Positions 1 through 7,047 of a stretch of 15,773 bases of DNA are shown here, piece after piece. Each line of letters starts with the position of its first letter. The first letter of the stretch is position 1. The DNA lies in NCBI GenBank assembly GCA_964409355.1, contig CAYPDC010000099.1, positions 1 to 15,773 of the forward strand, given 5' to 3'. A model generated the notes under the pieces. The model was not told the DNA's origin and ran no database searches. It was given only the letters and a program-made list of their open reading frames with translations. A program made the translations under genes and the position numbers. This DNA is from PCC-10605 sp964409355. Lineage in GTDB: Bacteria > Cyanobacteriota > Cyanobacteriia > Cyanobacteriales > Cyanobacteriaceae.

Positions 1-337
1 GGACTTTTTTTATTGAGAAATTTAACGGGTGTCCTCTTTTTACATTTAAGATAGACATCTCCATCAATCGGGCTCTTATGCCCGAAATACGATGCGAAAA
101 TCATAATTTCTGGAGAAGTCTAATTTACCTTTAGACTTAATAGGGCGAAAAAAAGTTCTGACAATGGTTTCCTAAAATGAAATTTCTTTGATTGGATAAT
201 TTTCCCATGAAAAGAGGTGGGTATTGCCTAGAGTGTTCAAAATGTACATGATTACGATGTAATTTTTATACCTTTTTTTGTTCAAAAATCAAGATATTAT
301 GTTATTATTCAGGGTTTATATATTGATATATTTAATC
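1..337. other. Gene-free stretch with two hairpins
   Basis: I see no coding region on either strand and do not recognise an RNA family. Two clear inverted repeats are present. One is CGGGC-TCTTAT-GCCCG at 69-84. The other is AAGTCTAA-TTTACCT-TTAGACTT at 116-138, a perfect 8-bp stem with a 7-nt loop. They could belong to a small RNA, to the 3' end of a transcript that starts left of the window, or to degraded repeats. The left edge is cut by the window, so what it belonged to cannot be decided. Confidence 0.4.
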
Positions 338-442
338 TATAGCATTACTATATGAGTGGTAAGAATTTGATCCCCCCTAACCCCCCTTAAACAAAGGGGG
401 AACTTATTTTCAGTTTCTCACGAATGATTTAGGATTGCTATA
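338..442. repeat. Imperfect palindromic MITE-like element (105 bp)
   Basis: The ends are TATAGCA at 338-344 and its complement TGCTATA at 436-442. The outer 28 bases of the two arms match at 21 positions. The core holds a C-rich tract (ATCCCCCCTAACC at 370-382) and a local hairpin CCCCCTT-AAACA-AAGGGGG at 382-400. There is no ORF inside. C-rich tracts of this kind next to an AGCAATCCTAAAT-like end recur in cyanobacterial genomes. I infer a non-autonomous dispersed element; its mobility is not shown. A related half copy follows at 457-499. Confidence 0.6.
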
Positions 443-456
443 TTTTAAACACCCTA

Positions 457-499
457 GGTTAGGGGGGGATAATAATCTCATAACTCATTTAGGACTGCT
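457..499. repeat. Half copy of the palindromic element, overlapping the rsmD 3' end
   Basis: Read on the minus strand, 457-499 aligns with 341-382 of the neighbouring element at about 33 of 42 positions with one extra C. It runs from AGCAGTCCTAAATGAG to a seven-C tract followed by TAACC. It covers the last six sense codons and the stop codon of rsmD, so the gene appears to end inside a repeat copy. Confidence 0.55.
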
Positions 500-1026
500 T
501 CATATAAATTTAAAGCTATATTGCCATAATATTTAGTTTGAATTAAGTCAAATTTTTGTTGTTGACTAATAATTGACTTTTTTGGATCATATTCTACTGC
601 TATTTGTCCATTATTTGCCAATAATTGATATTCATAAATAGTCTGTAAAACAGAGTTATAAACATCTAAATGATAGGGGGGATCAAAATAAATTAAATCA
701 AATTTTTCTCCTTGTAAATTTTTTAATCTTTTGACAACATCTCCCCTTAAAATCTGAAAAACTTGTTCATCTCTTGCTACTTTTTGCCAATTTTCCCTAA
801 TGATTTGACAAGCAGAAGGAGATTTCTCTATCCCCACAACCCTTTTTACCCCTCGACATAACGCTTCCGCCCCCATTGTACCATTACCTGCACATAAATC
901 TAACCAACTTGCCCCCTCGATGCGATCGCACCAGATATTAAATAAGGCTTCTCTGACTTTAGCAGTAGTCGGGCGAGTATCCCTTCCCGCAACGGTTTTT
1001 ATTTCTCTATTACCATAAATACGCAT
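478..1026 (-). CDS. rsmD: 16S rRNA (guanine966-N2)-methyltransferase RsmD
   Basis: This enzyme transfers a methyl group from S-adenosylmethionine to N2 of G966 (E. coli numbering) of 16S rRNA during assembly of the small subunit. The 182-residue protein has the family hallmarks. An RPTTAKVREALFNI block lies at residues 18-31, the SAM-binding motif I (LDLCAGNGTMGAEAL) at 42-56, an acidic motif II Glu near 67, and the catalytic DPPY at 115-118. The length is normal. The ATG at 1026 gives the usual MRI-G N-terminus, and I see no convincing Shine-Dalgarno sequence. The 3' end is odd: the C-terminal EAVLNEL and the TGA are encoded by a copy of a dispersed repeat (457-499), so the tail is probably not ancestral. 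Upstream is a tandem heptamer (1034-1054). Identification is firm; the C-terminus is the uncertain part. Confidence 0.93.
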   Translation of the reverse strand: MRIYGNREIKTVAGRDTRPTTAKVREALFNIWCDRIEGASWLDLCAGNGTMGAEALCRGVKRVVGIEKSPSACQIIRENWQKVARDEQVFQILRGDVVKRLKNLQGEKFDLIYFDPPYHLDVYNSVLQTIYEYQLLANNGQIAVEYDPKKSIISQQQKFDLIQTKYYGNIALNLYEAVLNEL

Positions 1027-1033
1027 TTTTTCA

Positions 1034-1054
1034 TGAAGAATGAAGAATGAAGAA
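1034..1054. repeat. Short tandem repeat, TGAAGAA x3
   Basis: There are three perfect tandem copies of the heptamer TGAAGAA, beginning 8 nt upstream of the rsmD start codon. Short tandemly repeated sequences of this sort are common in cyanobacterial intergenic regions. Its closeness to the start codon means that it occupies the leader of rsmD. Confidence 0.7.
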
Positions 1055-1072
1055 TTAGTTACTCCCCACTGC

Positions 1073-1106
1073 GTAGGGGTTGAATATATTCAACCCTTAC
1101 CTACTC
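1073..1106. repeat. Palindromic dispersed repeat, copy 1 (contains the cobH stop)
   Basis: The repeat is built on GTAGGGGTTGAATATATT followed by CAACCCTTACCTACTC. It folds on itself through GGGTTGAATATATTCAACCC. A second copy at 3394-3427 matches at 31 of 34 positions. Copy 1 overlaps the 3' end of cobH: the stop codon TAA (complement of 1097-1099) and the codons just before it lie within the repeat. Confidence 0.7.
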
Positions 1107-1699
1107 ATAACCAATAAGGCATTAACGATGGCAGCCGCTACAGTTGAACCTCCTTTGTTACCTTTGATCTGTATTTGCGGAATATCTAACGAGGATAAAT
1201 ACTTCTTTGATTCTAAAACATTGACAAACCCCACAGGTACACCAATCACTAAAGATGGTTTGATTTTTTGTAACTCGATTTGTTTACATAAAGCAATTAA
1301 AGCCGTAGGGGCATTCCCAATGGCATAAATAGCATTGGGGTAATTTTGGCAACAGTTTAATAAACCAGTTTCCGTGAGAGTTTTGTCTTTATCAGCCCGT
1401 TTTGCCTGTTTTACCGCCACGATAATGGGATTTTGATAGGTTTTCTCTACCATATTCTTAATACCTTCTTTTACCATACTTACATCCGTGACAATGGGAA
1501 TTTTATTTTTCAAAGCAAGTATGCCTTTGTCAATGGCTTGGTGACGGCAAGAAAGTAAATTTAAGTAATCAAAATCCGCAGTGGTATGAATAATTCTACG
1601 GGCAATATTATACTCTTTTGCTGATAAATTGTGATTGCCAATGATCTCATCAATAATCGCAAAACTTTTCTCGATAATAGGATTACTTAAATTATTCAA
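1097..1699 (-). CDS. cobH: Precorrin-8X methylmutase (CobH/CbiC family)
   Basis: This enzyme moves the C-11 methyl group of precorrin-8X to C-12, forming hydrogenobyrinic acid (or the cobalt analogue) in cobalamin ring synthesis. The 200-residue protein shows the family pattern. An NPIIEKSFAIIDEIIG start is followed by the RRIIHTTADFDY block, whose His38 corresponds to the catalytic His, then GNAPTALIAL (about 127), VIGVPVGFVN (about 152) and a Gly-rich KGGSTVAAAIVNAL end. Start choice: the family N-terminus requires the TTG at 1699, since the next ATG lies deep inside the conserved part. This TTG is only 7 nt after the stop codon of the upstream DUF1868 gene, so translational coupling is likely. 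No other corrin genes are visible, which is usual for the scattered cobalamin genes of cyanobacteria. The stop codon lies in a palindromic repeat. Confidence 0.93.
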   Translation of the reverse strand: MNNLSNPIIEKSFAIIDEIIGNHNLSAKEYNIARRIIHTTADFDYLNLLSCRHQAIDKGILALKNKIPIVTDVSMVKEGIKNMVEKTYQNPIIVAVKQAKRADKDKTLTETGLLNCCQNYPNAIYAIGNAPTALIALCKQIELQKIKPSLVIGVPVGFVNVLESKKYLSSLDIPQIQIKGNKGGSTVAAAIVNALLVMSR

Positions 1700-1706
1700 A
1701 ATTTTC

Positions 1707-2483
1707 TTAATTATTTACTTTTATACTTGCCCAATTTTCCTCTCGAATAAAATTAGTCATGTCCGTAAATTTTCTTAATTCCCACTGATTTAATTTAAAC
1801 ACAGGCAAGTTTTTTGCTACTAATTGATCATTGATTTCTGTGATTTTTAATTCTATCTGATCTCGATGGCAGTTATCCTCAATTTTATCAAAATAACCGA
1901 GGGTAATATGTCCAACAAAATCATATTGTTGCTCAATACCTAACTTGATTATTTGTTCATTTTGATAGATTAATGTTCTTAATCCTATAATTGGATCATA
2001 GCTGTTTTCTGTCGGTGCTAAACAAAGCGCGATCGCCCTAGGAAAAATTGATATACCGAAAACCTCTAATTCTAAAGTGGGGATATTCGGATTTAATTGT
2101 AAGTATTCTTGAAAAATTTTATCGATTTCTGAGATTAACAAATGATCAAAATTAGGATTTTCTTTGACAGCGTTAACATAGTCGGTATCCCAGATTAGAT
2201 CCGCTATAGTAAGATGAAAACTTTTGGGGGGTAAAGGTAAGAATAAATTATCGGGTAATTGGGCAGTAACTTGTGCTTGAATTTCCTGTAAATATTCATA
2301 GAATCCTTGATTAATATTTTCCTCACTCCAAGGAGGAGTAATCACACTATAGCCCGGGAAATTCACCGCTTTACCATCCACAAACTTAGGGGATGATTGA
2401 ATATTTTTTACCTGTTGTTTGTAGTTACTAGGAAGAGTTATTTGCACAACTCTATTAATATAATCTTGATAATTGCCGTCCAT
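1707..2483 (-). CDS. DUF1868 protein, 2H phosphoesterase-like
   Basis: The 258-residue protein has the two HxT signatures of the 2H (LigT/cyclic phosphodiesterase) superfamily: FHLTIADLIW with His90/Thr92, and FVGHITLGYF with His192/Thr194. The spacing fits the DUF1868 group (PF08975). Members of the superfamily cleave 2',3'-cyclic or 2'-5' phosphodiester bonds, but the substrate of this branch is not established and I assign none. The N-terminal NFPGYSVITPPW block (41-52) is also typical of DUF1868. There is no signal peptide or membrane segment. The gene precedes cobH by 7 nt and probably forms an operon with it; a functional link to cobalamin is not implied. The ATG at 2483 has only a weak purine-rich leader (GATAAGAAAAGATAAAAAAT) in front of it. 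Confidence 0.85.
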   Translation of the reverse strand: MDGNYQDYINRVVQITLPSNYKQQVKNIQSSPKFVDGKAVNFPGYSVITPPWSEENINQGFYEYLQEIQAQVTAQLPDNLFLPLPPKSFHLTIADLIWDTDYVNAVKENPNFDHLLISEIDKIFQEYLQLNPNIPTLELEVFGISIFPRAIALCLAPTENSYDPIIGLRTLIYQNEQIIKLGIEQQYDFVGHITLGYFDKIEDNCHRDQIELKITEINDQLVAKNLPVFKLNQWELRKFTDMTNFIREENWASIKVNN

Positions 2484-2843
2484 AATTTTTTATCTTTTCT
2501 TATCGATAAATTAACAATCTTATGTTATTCTTAGAAGTTACGCATTTATCACAAAAATTAGAGTTTCGAGATTCCACAGAATAGGCAGATTCCCTATTTC
2601 CTTCAGAATGACTTTTTTTCGTTATCAGTGCGTAATTCCTAATGGAGATCTTTTTAAAGATATTATATTATAAAATTAATAGCTTTTTTCTGTCAATAAT
2701 TGACCAAGAATCTGAAATCAATAGTTTTCCATATCCCATGATAAAATTTGTTTCTTAAAACTTAATTTTTCCGTAAATGGAAAATGATTATTGAATCAAA
2801 TTAACATTTAAGTTAAGCATAATGTTAGCAAAAAACTGGTATT
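2484..2843. other. Intergenic region with a repeat element, no gene seen
   Basis: This 360-bp AT-rich spacer lies between two minus-strand genes. It holds a TIR-flanked element (2531-2642), a small hairpin ATCTTT-TT-AAAGAT at 2647-2660, and presumably the promoter of the DUF1868 gene. A TAAGAT hexamer on the minus strand (complement of 2515-2520) is a possible -10. I find no small gene or tRNA. Confidence 0.4.
2531..2642. repeat. MITE-like element with 14-bp terminal inverted repeats
   Basis: The left end TTAGAAGTTACGCA (2531-2544) and the right end TGCGTAATTCCTAA (2629-2642) are inverted copies with 12 of 14 bases matching. They enclose 84 bp without an ORF. Ends of the type TTAGGA-TTACGCA are, to my knowledge, frequent as small dispersed elements in cyanobacteria. 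I see no transposase and no clear target-site duplication. Confidence 0.55.
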
Positions 2844-3347
2844 TTAACTATAAGTAAATTGTTCAATAATAGCCTGATGTTGAGGATAAATGGTGATTAA
2901 ATCTTCTTTTTTTCCCAGAGTAAAATCATTAAAATCAAAACCGGGGGAAACAGTGCAACCAATGAGACTATAAGAATTAGGCTGACTAACAGCCGAAGCA
3001 AACCAACTATGATGAGGAATTACTAATTGTAAAACTTCATCTTCTTCAGGATTATTTCCCAGTTTTACGACTTGATAATCCCCTTGAGGATTGATAATAT
3101 GAACCATTAAAGTTGAACCAGAATAAAAGTGGAAAATTTCATCACTTTCCAAACGATGAAAAGCAGAAAATTCATCATTACATAAGAGATAATAAATAGC
3201 TGTACTAGCATTTCTTTGATCATTATATCTTAATAGAGAATGATCATTATTTACAGTATCTAAACAACGATAAGTTTCTTTATAATATCCCCCTTCAGGG
3301 TGTTTTTGTAAGTTTAGTTTTTCAATCCAATATTGGGCGTTTTTCAT
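2844..3347 (-). CDS. Cupin-superfamily protein, DUF985 (Cupin_5)
   Basis: This 167-residue single-domain cupin has the DUF985/Cupin_5 (PF06172) signature. It starts with HPEGGYYKETYR (16-27), continues with STAIYYLL (48-55) and the core SAFHRLESDEIFHFYSG (61-77) carrying His64, Glu70 and His73, and has a later HHSWFASA block and CTVSPGFDFNDF near the end. Family members are small beta-barrel proteins of unknown reaction; some bind small ligands. The length is typical and there is no signal peptide, so it is probably cytosolic. The gene stands alone, with about 360 bp behind it and 166 bp of repeat-rich DNA before it. The ATG at 3347 has no evident Shine-Dalgarno sequence. The family call is confident, the function unknown. 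Confidence 0.88.
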   Translation of the reverse strand: MKNAQYWIEKLNLQKHPEGGYYKETYRCLDTVNNDHSLLRYNDQRNASTAIYYLLCNDEFSAFHRLESDEIFHFYSGSTLMVHIINPQGDYQVVKLGNNPEEDEVLQLVIPHHSWFASAVSQPNSYSLIGCTVSPGFDFNDFTLGKKEDLITIYPQHQAIIEQFTYS

Positions 3348-3393
3348 TATATTCAGTATTTGTTAGGAGATGTCAGATGGTAGGTGTCAGGCT

Positions 3394-3427
3394 GTAGGGG
3401 TTAAATATATTCAACCCCTACCTATTC
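3394..3427. repeat. Palindromic dispersed repeat, copy 2
   Basis: This is the second copy of the palindrome at 1073-1106 (31 of 34 identical). It is more symmetric here: TAGGGGTT and AACCCCTA close the stem. It lies upstream of the cupin gene. Just to its left is AGGTGTCAGG (3382-3391), whose exact reverse complement occurs at 6964-6973. Just to its right, TTCATTTAGG near 3448 resembles the end of the palindromic element seen at 338-442. This spacer is thus mostly repeat debris. Confidence 0.7.
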
Positions 3428-3513
3428 CCTTGATCACCATTGCACAATTCATTTAGGCTTTCCATATTACTATATAACGTCAGTTAATTGTTTCAACATT
3501 AATTATTTATTAT

Positions 3514-4788
3514 TTATTGCTTAAAACCTTTTTTCTTTTTAGAAACTGATTTAGTTAATTTTGTTAATTTTCCCATTTCAATCCAGTGAATATGTTGTTG
3601 AATTAAATCGGATAAATTATAATTTTTAACAATAGTTTGTCGGGCATTTTCTCTAATTTTAGTCATTAAATCTTGATTGTCTAAAGCATATTCTACTCGA
3701 TCGGCGATTTTTTCAGGTTCAAAAAAAGGTACTAATAACCCATTGTGGTTATCTCTAATTAATTCTCTCACAGGTTGAGTATTAGAGGCAACGACCACGC
3801 AACCCGTTGCCATTGCCTCTAACATTGACCATGATAAAACAAAAGGGCGTGTTAAATAAATGTGTGCGGAAGATGTTTGTAAAACCTTTAAATATTCGTT
3901 ATAGGGAAGTAAGCCGGTAAAAGTGACTCGGTTTAAATCAAGGGGGAATTTTGCTAACATCAAATCACGATAATTTTGCCCTTCTGGTAACTGTTTGCCG
4001 TAGGCTACCCGATTTTGACCAACTATGACAAAATGAGTGTTAGGGCGACGTTTTTGCAAGATATGAATGGTTTCGATTAATTGGGGGAATCCTCGATAGG
4101 GTTCCATACCACGTGCTACATAGGTGACAATTTCTGACTTATGGCTTAAGTCTAAGTTAAGGCTAGGAATGATTAATTTAGCATCGGCATGGGGTTGAAA
4201 ATAGTCCGTGTCAACTCCATCATGTAAAACAGTGATTTTGCCTTGATATTCGGGAGGAAATTGACTTTTTTGCCATTGAGTGGGAGATAAGCCTCGATCG
4301 CAGCTATATAAATCGATTAAAATAGGACTATTCTTGACTCTAATTCTAGCCTGATCATCAGCAGTAATGGGATCATCGGGATCAAAGTCTGCATCACTAC
4401 CAATAGCATGATAAAACCATTCAAAATAAGCTAGAAAAGTGGCATGGGGAAAAATATCCTTCATAAATAAAGTTGCCCCCCAACCACAATGTCCATAGAT
4501 TATATCAGGATAAAAACCCTTGTCTTTTAAATTAATGATGGCACGATAAGCCCCTTGCCCTTGCAACACTGCATTTTCAATCGATCGCAAATAATGATGG
4601 GTTTCTGGTTTTGCTTCCCTTGAAGGCTGATAAATAATTTTTTTCACCCCCTCAATCATACCCTCTTTTTTCTTGGTGAGGAAAAAAACATCATAGAAGG
4701 GGTTTTTGCCCAAAACTTGCCCTAAATGGCGAAATTGGGCGGGAAAATTAGGGTGAATGAACAGTATTATTTTCTTCCTGTTTGACAT
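3514..4788 (-). CDS. Family-4 glycosyltransferase
   Basis: This 424-residue GT-B fold enzyme would transfer a sugar from a nucleotide donor to an unknown acceptor, probably for cell-surface polysaccharide or glycolipid. The N-terminal half starts IILFIHPNFPAQFRHLGQ and matches the Glyco_trans_4_3-type domain, with DIIYGHCGWGATLFMKD near 94-110. The C-terminal half is Glycos_transf_1: VTYVARGMEPYRGFPQLIE, then FTGLLPYNEYLKVL, then PFVLSWSMLEAMATG with Glu324 and a later PVRELI Glu342. In the usual EX7E motif the first Glu is replaced here (Phe316), a variant I associate with this subfamily. The extreme C-terminus is Lys-rich (KKKKGFKQ). The ATG at 4788 has a close AAGGA. The gene is transcribed away from mnmG. 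Confidence 0.88.
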   Translation of the reverse strand: MSNRKKIILFIHPNFPAQFRHLGQVLGKNPFYDVFFLTKKKEGMIEGVKKIIYQPSREAKPETHHYLRSIENAVLQGQGAYRAIINLKDKGFYPDIIYGHCGWGATLFMKDIFPHATFLAYFEWFYHAIGSDADFDPDDPITADDQARIRVKNSPILIDLYSCDRGLSPTQWQKSQFPPEYQGKITVLHDGVDTDYFQPHADAKLIIPSLNLDLSHKSEIVTYVARGMEPYRGFPQLIETIHILQKRRPNTHFVIVGQNRVAYGKQLPEGQNYRDLMLAKFPLDLNRVTFTGLLPYNEYLKVLQTSSAHIYLTRPFVLSWSMLEAMATGCVVVASNTQPVRELIRDNHNGLLVPFFEPEKIADRVEYALDNQDLMTKIRENARQTIVKNYNLSDLIQQHIHWIEMGKLTKLTKSVSKKKKGFKQ

Positions 4789-4902
4789 ATCCTTACACTA
4801 AATTAATTGTCTTAATAATTAATAATTACCACTAAAATAGTAACCATATCTTCCTCGTCATTGATAATTTCCCCAATATCACCTACGATCGCACCTGAGA
4901 AA

Positions 4903-4931
4903 ACTTAAGAAAATTTAAGATTTGCTATCAT
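4903..4931 (+). promoter_or_regulatory. Possible mnmG promoter
   Basis: In the 196-bp divergent spacer a TATCAT hexamer (4926-4931) resembles a -10 box and lies about 54 nt before the mnmG ATG. The -35 match is poor (ACTTAA at 4903-4908, 17-nt spacer). The start codon at 4985 has no clear Shine-Dalgarno sequence. This is a sequence guess only. Confidence 0.25.
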
Positions 4932-4984
4932 AGAAAGTTGAATCCTTAAACTCGAAATATTGCAGAAATCTCTTAATCAAGATT

Positions 4985-6895
4985 ATGACCATAAAAACCG
5001 CCGTAGAATTTCAAGATGAGTTTGACGTAATCGTAATTGGTGGGGGACATTCTGGTTGTGAAGCCGCCTTAGCCAGTGCCAGATTGGGGTGTCGCACCCT
5101 GATGTTAACCCTCAATCTCGATAAAATCGCTTGGCAACCTTGTAATCCTGCGGTAGGAGGTCCTGCAAAATCCCAGTTAACCCACGAAGTGGATGCTTTA
5201 GGGGGTGAAATTGGCAAAATGGCCGATCGCACCTATTTACAGAAAAGAGTATTAAATAATTCAAGAGGTCCTGCGGTATGGGCATTAAGGGCGCAGACGG
5301 ATAAGAGAGAATACGCTGCCGTGATGAAAAATATCGTCGAAAATGAGCCAAATTTGTCCTTAAGAGAAGCTATGGTGACAGATTTAGTCTTAGGCAAAAA
5401 CGACGAAGTAATCGGGGTGCAAACCTATTTCGGCACTTGCTTTAAAACTAAAGCGGTAGTCATCACCACAGGCACATTTTTAGGGGGCAAAATCTGGATT
5501 GGCGGTAAATCCATGGATGCAGGAAGGGCAGGGGAATTCGCCGCCGTAGGCTTAACAGAAACCCTCAACGATTTGGGCTTTGAAACCGACAGACTCAAAA
5601 CAGGCACACCGGCAAGGGTTGACAAGCGCACCGTTGACTATAGCAAAATGGAAGTGCAACCCCCCGATGAGCAAGTGCGTTGGTTTAGCTTTGATCCTGA
5701 AGCATGGATAAAACGGGAACAGATGAACTGTTACTTAACCCGTACCACCCCTCAAACCCATCAATTAATTAAAGATAATCTGCACTTATCTCCTATTTAC
5801 GGTGGTTTCATCGACTCCAAAGGCCCTAGATATTGCCCTAGTATTGAGGATAAAATAGTACGGTTTGCTGACAAAGAAAGCCATCAAATCTTTATCGAAC
5901 CCGAAGGTAGAGACATCCCAGAGCTTTATATTCAAGGGTTTTCTACGGGTTTACCCGAAAACATCCAACTAGCCATGTTACATACTCTTCCTGGGCTTGA
6001 AAACTGCGTTATGTTGCGTCCAGCCTATGCGGTGGAATACGATTATTTACCCGCCACCCAATGTTATCCTACCCTGATGACGAAGAAAATTGAGGGGTTA
6101 TTTTCCGCAGGGCAAATTAATGGTACAACGGGTTATGAGGAAGCAGCCGCGCAAGGCATTGTAGCCGGGATAAACGCCGCTAGATTTGCCCAACATAAGG
6201 GAATGATTGTCTTTCCTAGAGAACAAAGTTACTTAGGTACTTTAATTGATGACCTTTGTACTAAAGAATTGAGAGAACCCTATCGAATGTTAACATCCCG
6301 TTCTGAATATCGTCTCACATTACGTTCCGATAATGCGGATCAAAGATTGACTTCTTTAGGGCGAGAAATTGGTTTGATATGCGATCGCCGTTGGGAATTA
6401 TATCAACGTAAACAAGCGAACATCATTGCCGAACAAGAAAGACTCTATGAAACAAGAATCAAAGAGAGAGACGAGGTAGCACAAAAAATTGTTGACTATA
6501 CTCAACAAAAGATTAAAGGCTCAATTACCCTTGCCGATTTATTGCGTCGTCCCGGTTTTCATTATGAAGATTTAAGCCGATATAATTTGCACAATAAGGA
6601 GTTAAATCAAGCCGAAAAAGAAGGGGCAGAAATTGAAATTAAATACTCAGGATATATCAAAAGACAACAAAATCAGATTGAACAAATTGCCCGTCACAGT
6701 AATAAGAAATTAAACGAAAATTTGGACTATATGCACATAGAAACTCTATCGATGGAAGCGAGAGAAAAACTGAATAAAGTTAAACCTTTAACCATCGGAC
6801 AAGCCTCTCGGATTGGGGGGGTAAATCCTGCGGATATTAATGCGTTATTGATCTATTTAGAGTTACACAATAGTCAAATTCAAACGGCAAGTTAA
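4985..6895 (+). CDS. mnmG: tRNA uridine-5-carboxymethylaminomethyl modification enzyme MnmG (GidA)
   Basis: With MnmE this FAD protein installs the (carboxymethyl)aminomethyl group on C5 of the wobble uridine U34 of certain tRNAs, using methylene-tetrahydrofolate, glycine or ammonia, and NADH. The 636-residue protein is of family length. It has the FAD-binding VIGGGHSGCEAALASARLG (17-35), PCNPAVGGPAKSQ with the conserved Cys53, LKTGTPARVD, RYCPSIEDK with the second conserved Cys284, and GLFSAGQINGTTGYEEAAAQG. The LTSRSEYRLTLRSDNAD block and the C-terminal helical MnmE-binding region (LTIGQASRIGGVNPADINAL) are complete. It sits alone between divergent and convergent neighbours. The start gives the usual EFQDEFDVIVIGGG N-terminus; no strong ribosome site is visible. 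Confidence 0.97.
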   Translation: MTIKTAVEFQDEFDVIVIGGGHSGCEAALASARLGCRTLMLTLNLDKIAWQPCNPAVGGPAKSQLTHEVDALGGEIGKMADRTYLQKRVLNNSRGPAVWALRAQTDKREYAAVMKNIVENEPNLSLREAMVTDLVLGKNDEVIGVQTYFGTCFKTKAVVITTGTFLGGKIWIGGKSMDAGRAGEFAAVGLTETLNDLGFETDRLKTGTPARVDKRTVDYSKMEVQPPDEQVRWFSFDPEAWIKREQMNCYLTRTTPQTHQLIKDNLHLSPIYGGFIDSKGPRYCPSIEDKIVRFADKESHQIFIEPEGRDIPELYIQGFSTGLPENIQLAMLHTLPGLENCVMLRPAYAVEYDYLPATQCYPTLMTKKIEGLFSAGQINGTTGYEEAAAQGIVAGINAARFAQHKGMIVFPREQSYLGTLIDDLCTKELREPYRMLTSRSEYRLTLRSDNADQRLTSLGREIGLICDRRWELYQRKQANIIAEQERLYETRIKERDEVAQKIVDYTQQKIKGSITLADLLRRPGFHYEDLSRYNLHNKELNQAEKEGAEIEIKYSGYIKRQQNQIEQIARHSNKKLNENLDYMHIETLSMEAREKLNKVKPLTIGQASRIGGVNPADINALLIYLELHNSQIQTAS

Positions 6896-6952
6896 GTCAG
6901 AATTAAATTAGACATCTGGTAAAAATATAAGATTCTTTTCGGCTTCTGTAGT

Positions 6953-7030
6953 TCAGGCTGATACCTGACACCTTTCATCACTTAAGATTTTATGTCGAAC
7001 TCAGGTAAATTAGGCTATTTCTATTCGACA
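6953..7030. terminator. Inverted repeats between convergent genes, possible terminator
   Basis: The 152-bp spacer between the convergent mnmG and 7TM-HD genes has two inverted repeats: TCAGG-CTGATA-CCTGA (6953-6968), and TGTCGAA (6993-6999) with TTCGACA (7024-7030). Neither is followed by a strong U-run, so termination is only inferred. The first hairpin overlaps a CCTGACACCT repeat (6964-6973), seen inverted at 3382-3391. Confidence 0.3.
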
Positions 7031-7047
7031 GAATGGGGTTTGCTTCC

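Noticed and set aside
1080..1328. 82-codon plus-strand ORF opposite cobH
   Set aside because: It is antisense to conserved cobH codons, has no family features, and is best explained as a shadow.
5011..5631. Minus-strand ORFs inside mnmG
   Set aside because: They are antisense to highly conserved mnmG blocks and their products have no recognisable features.
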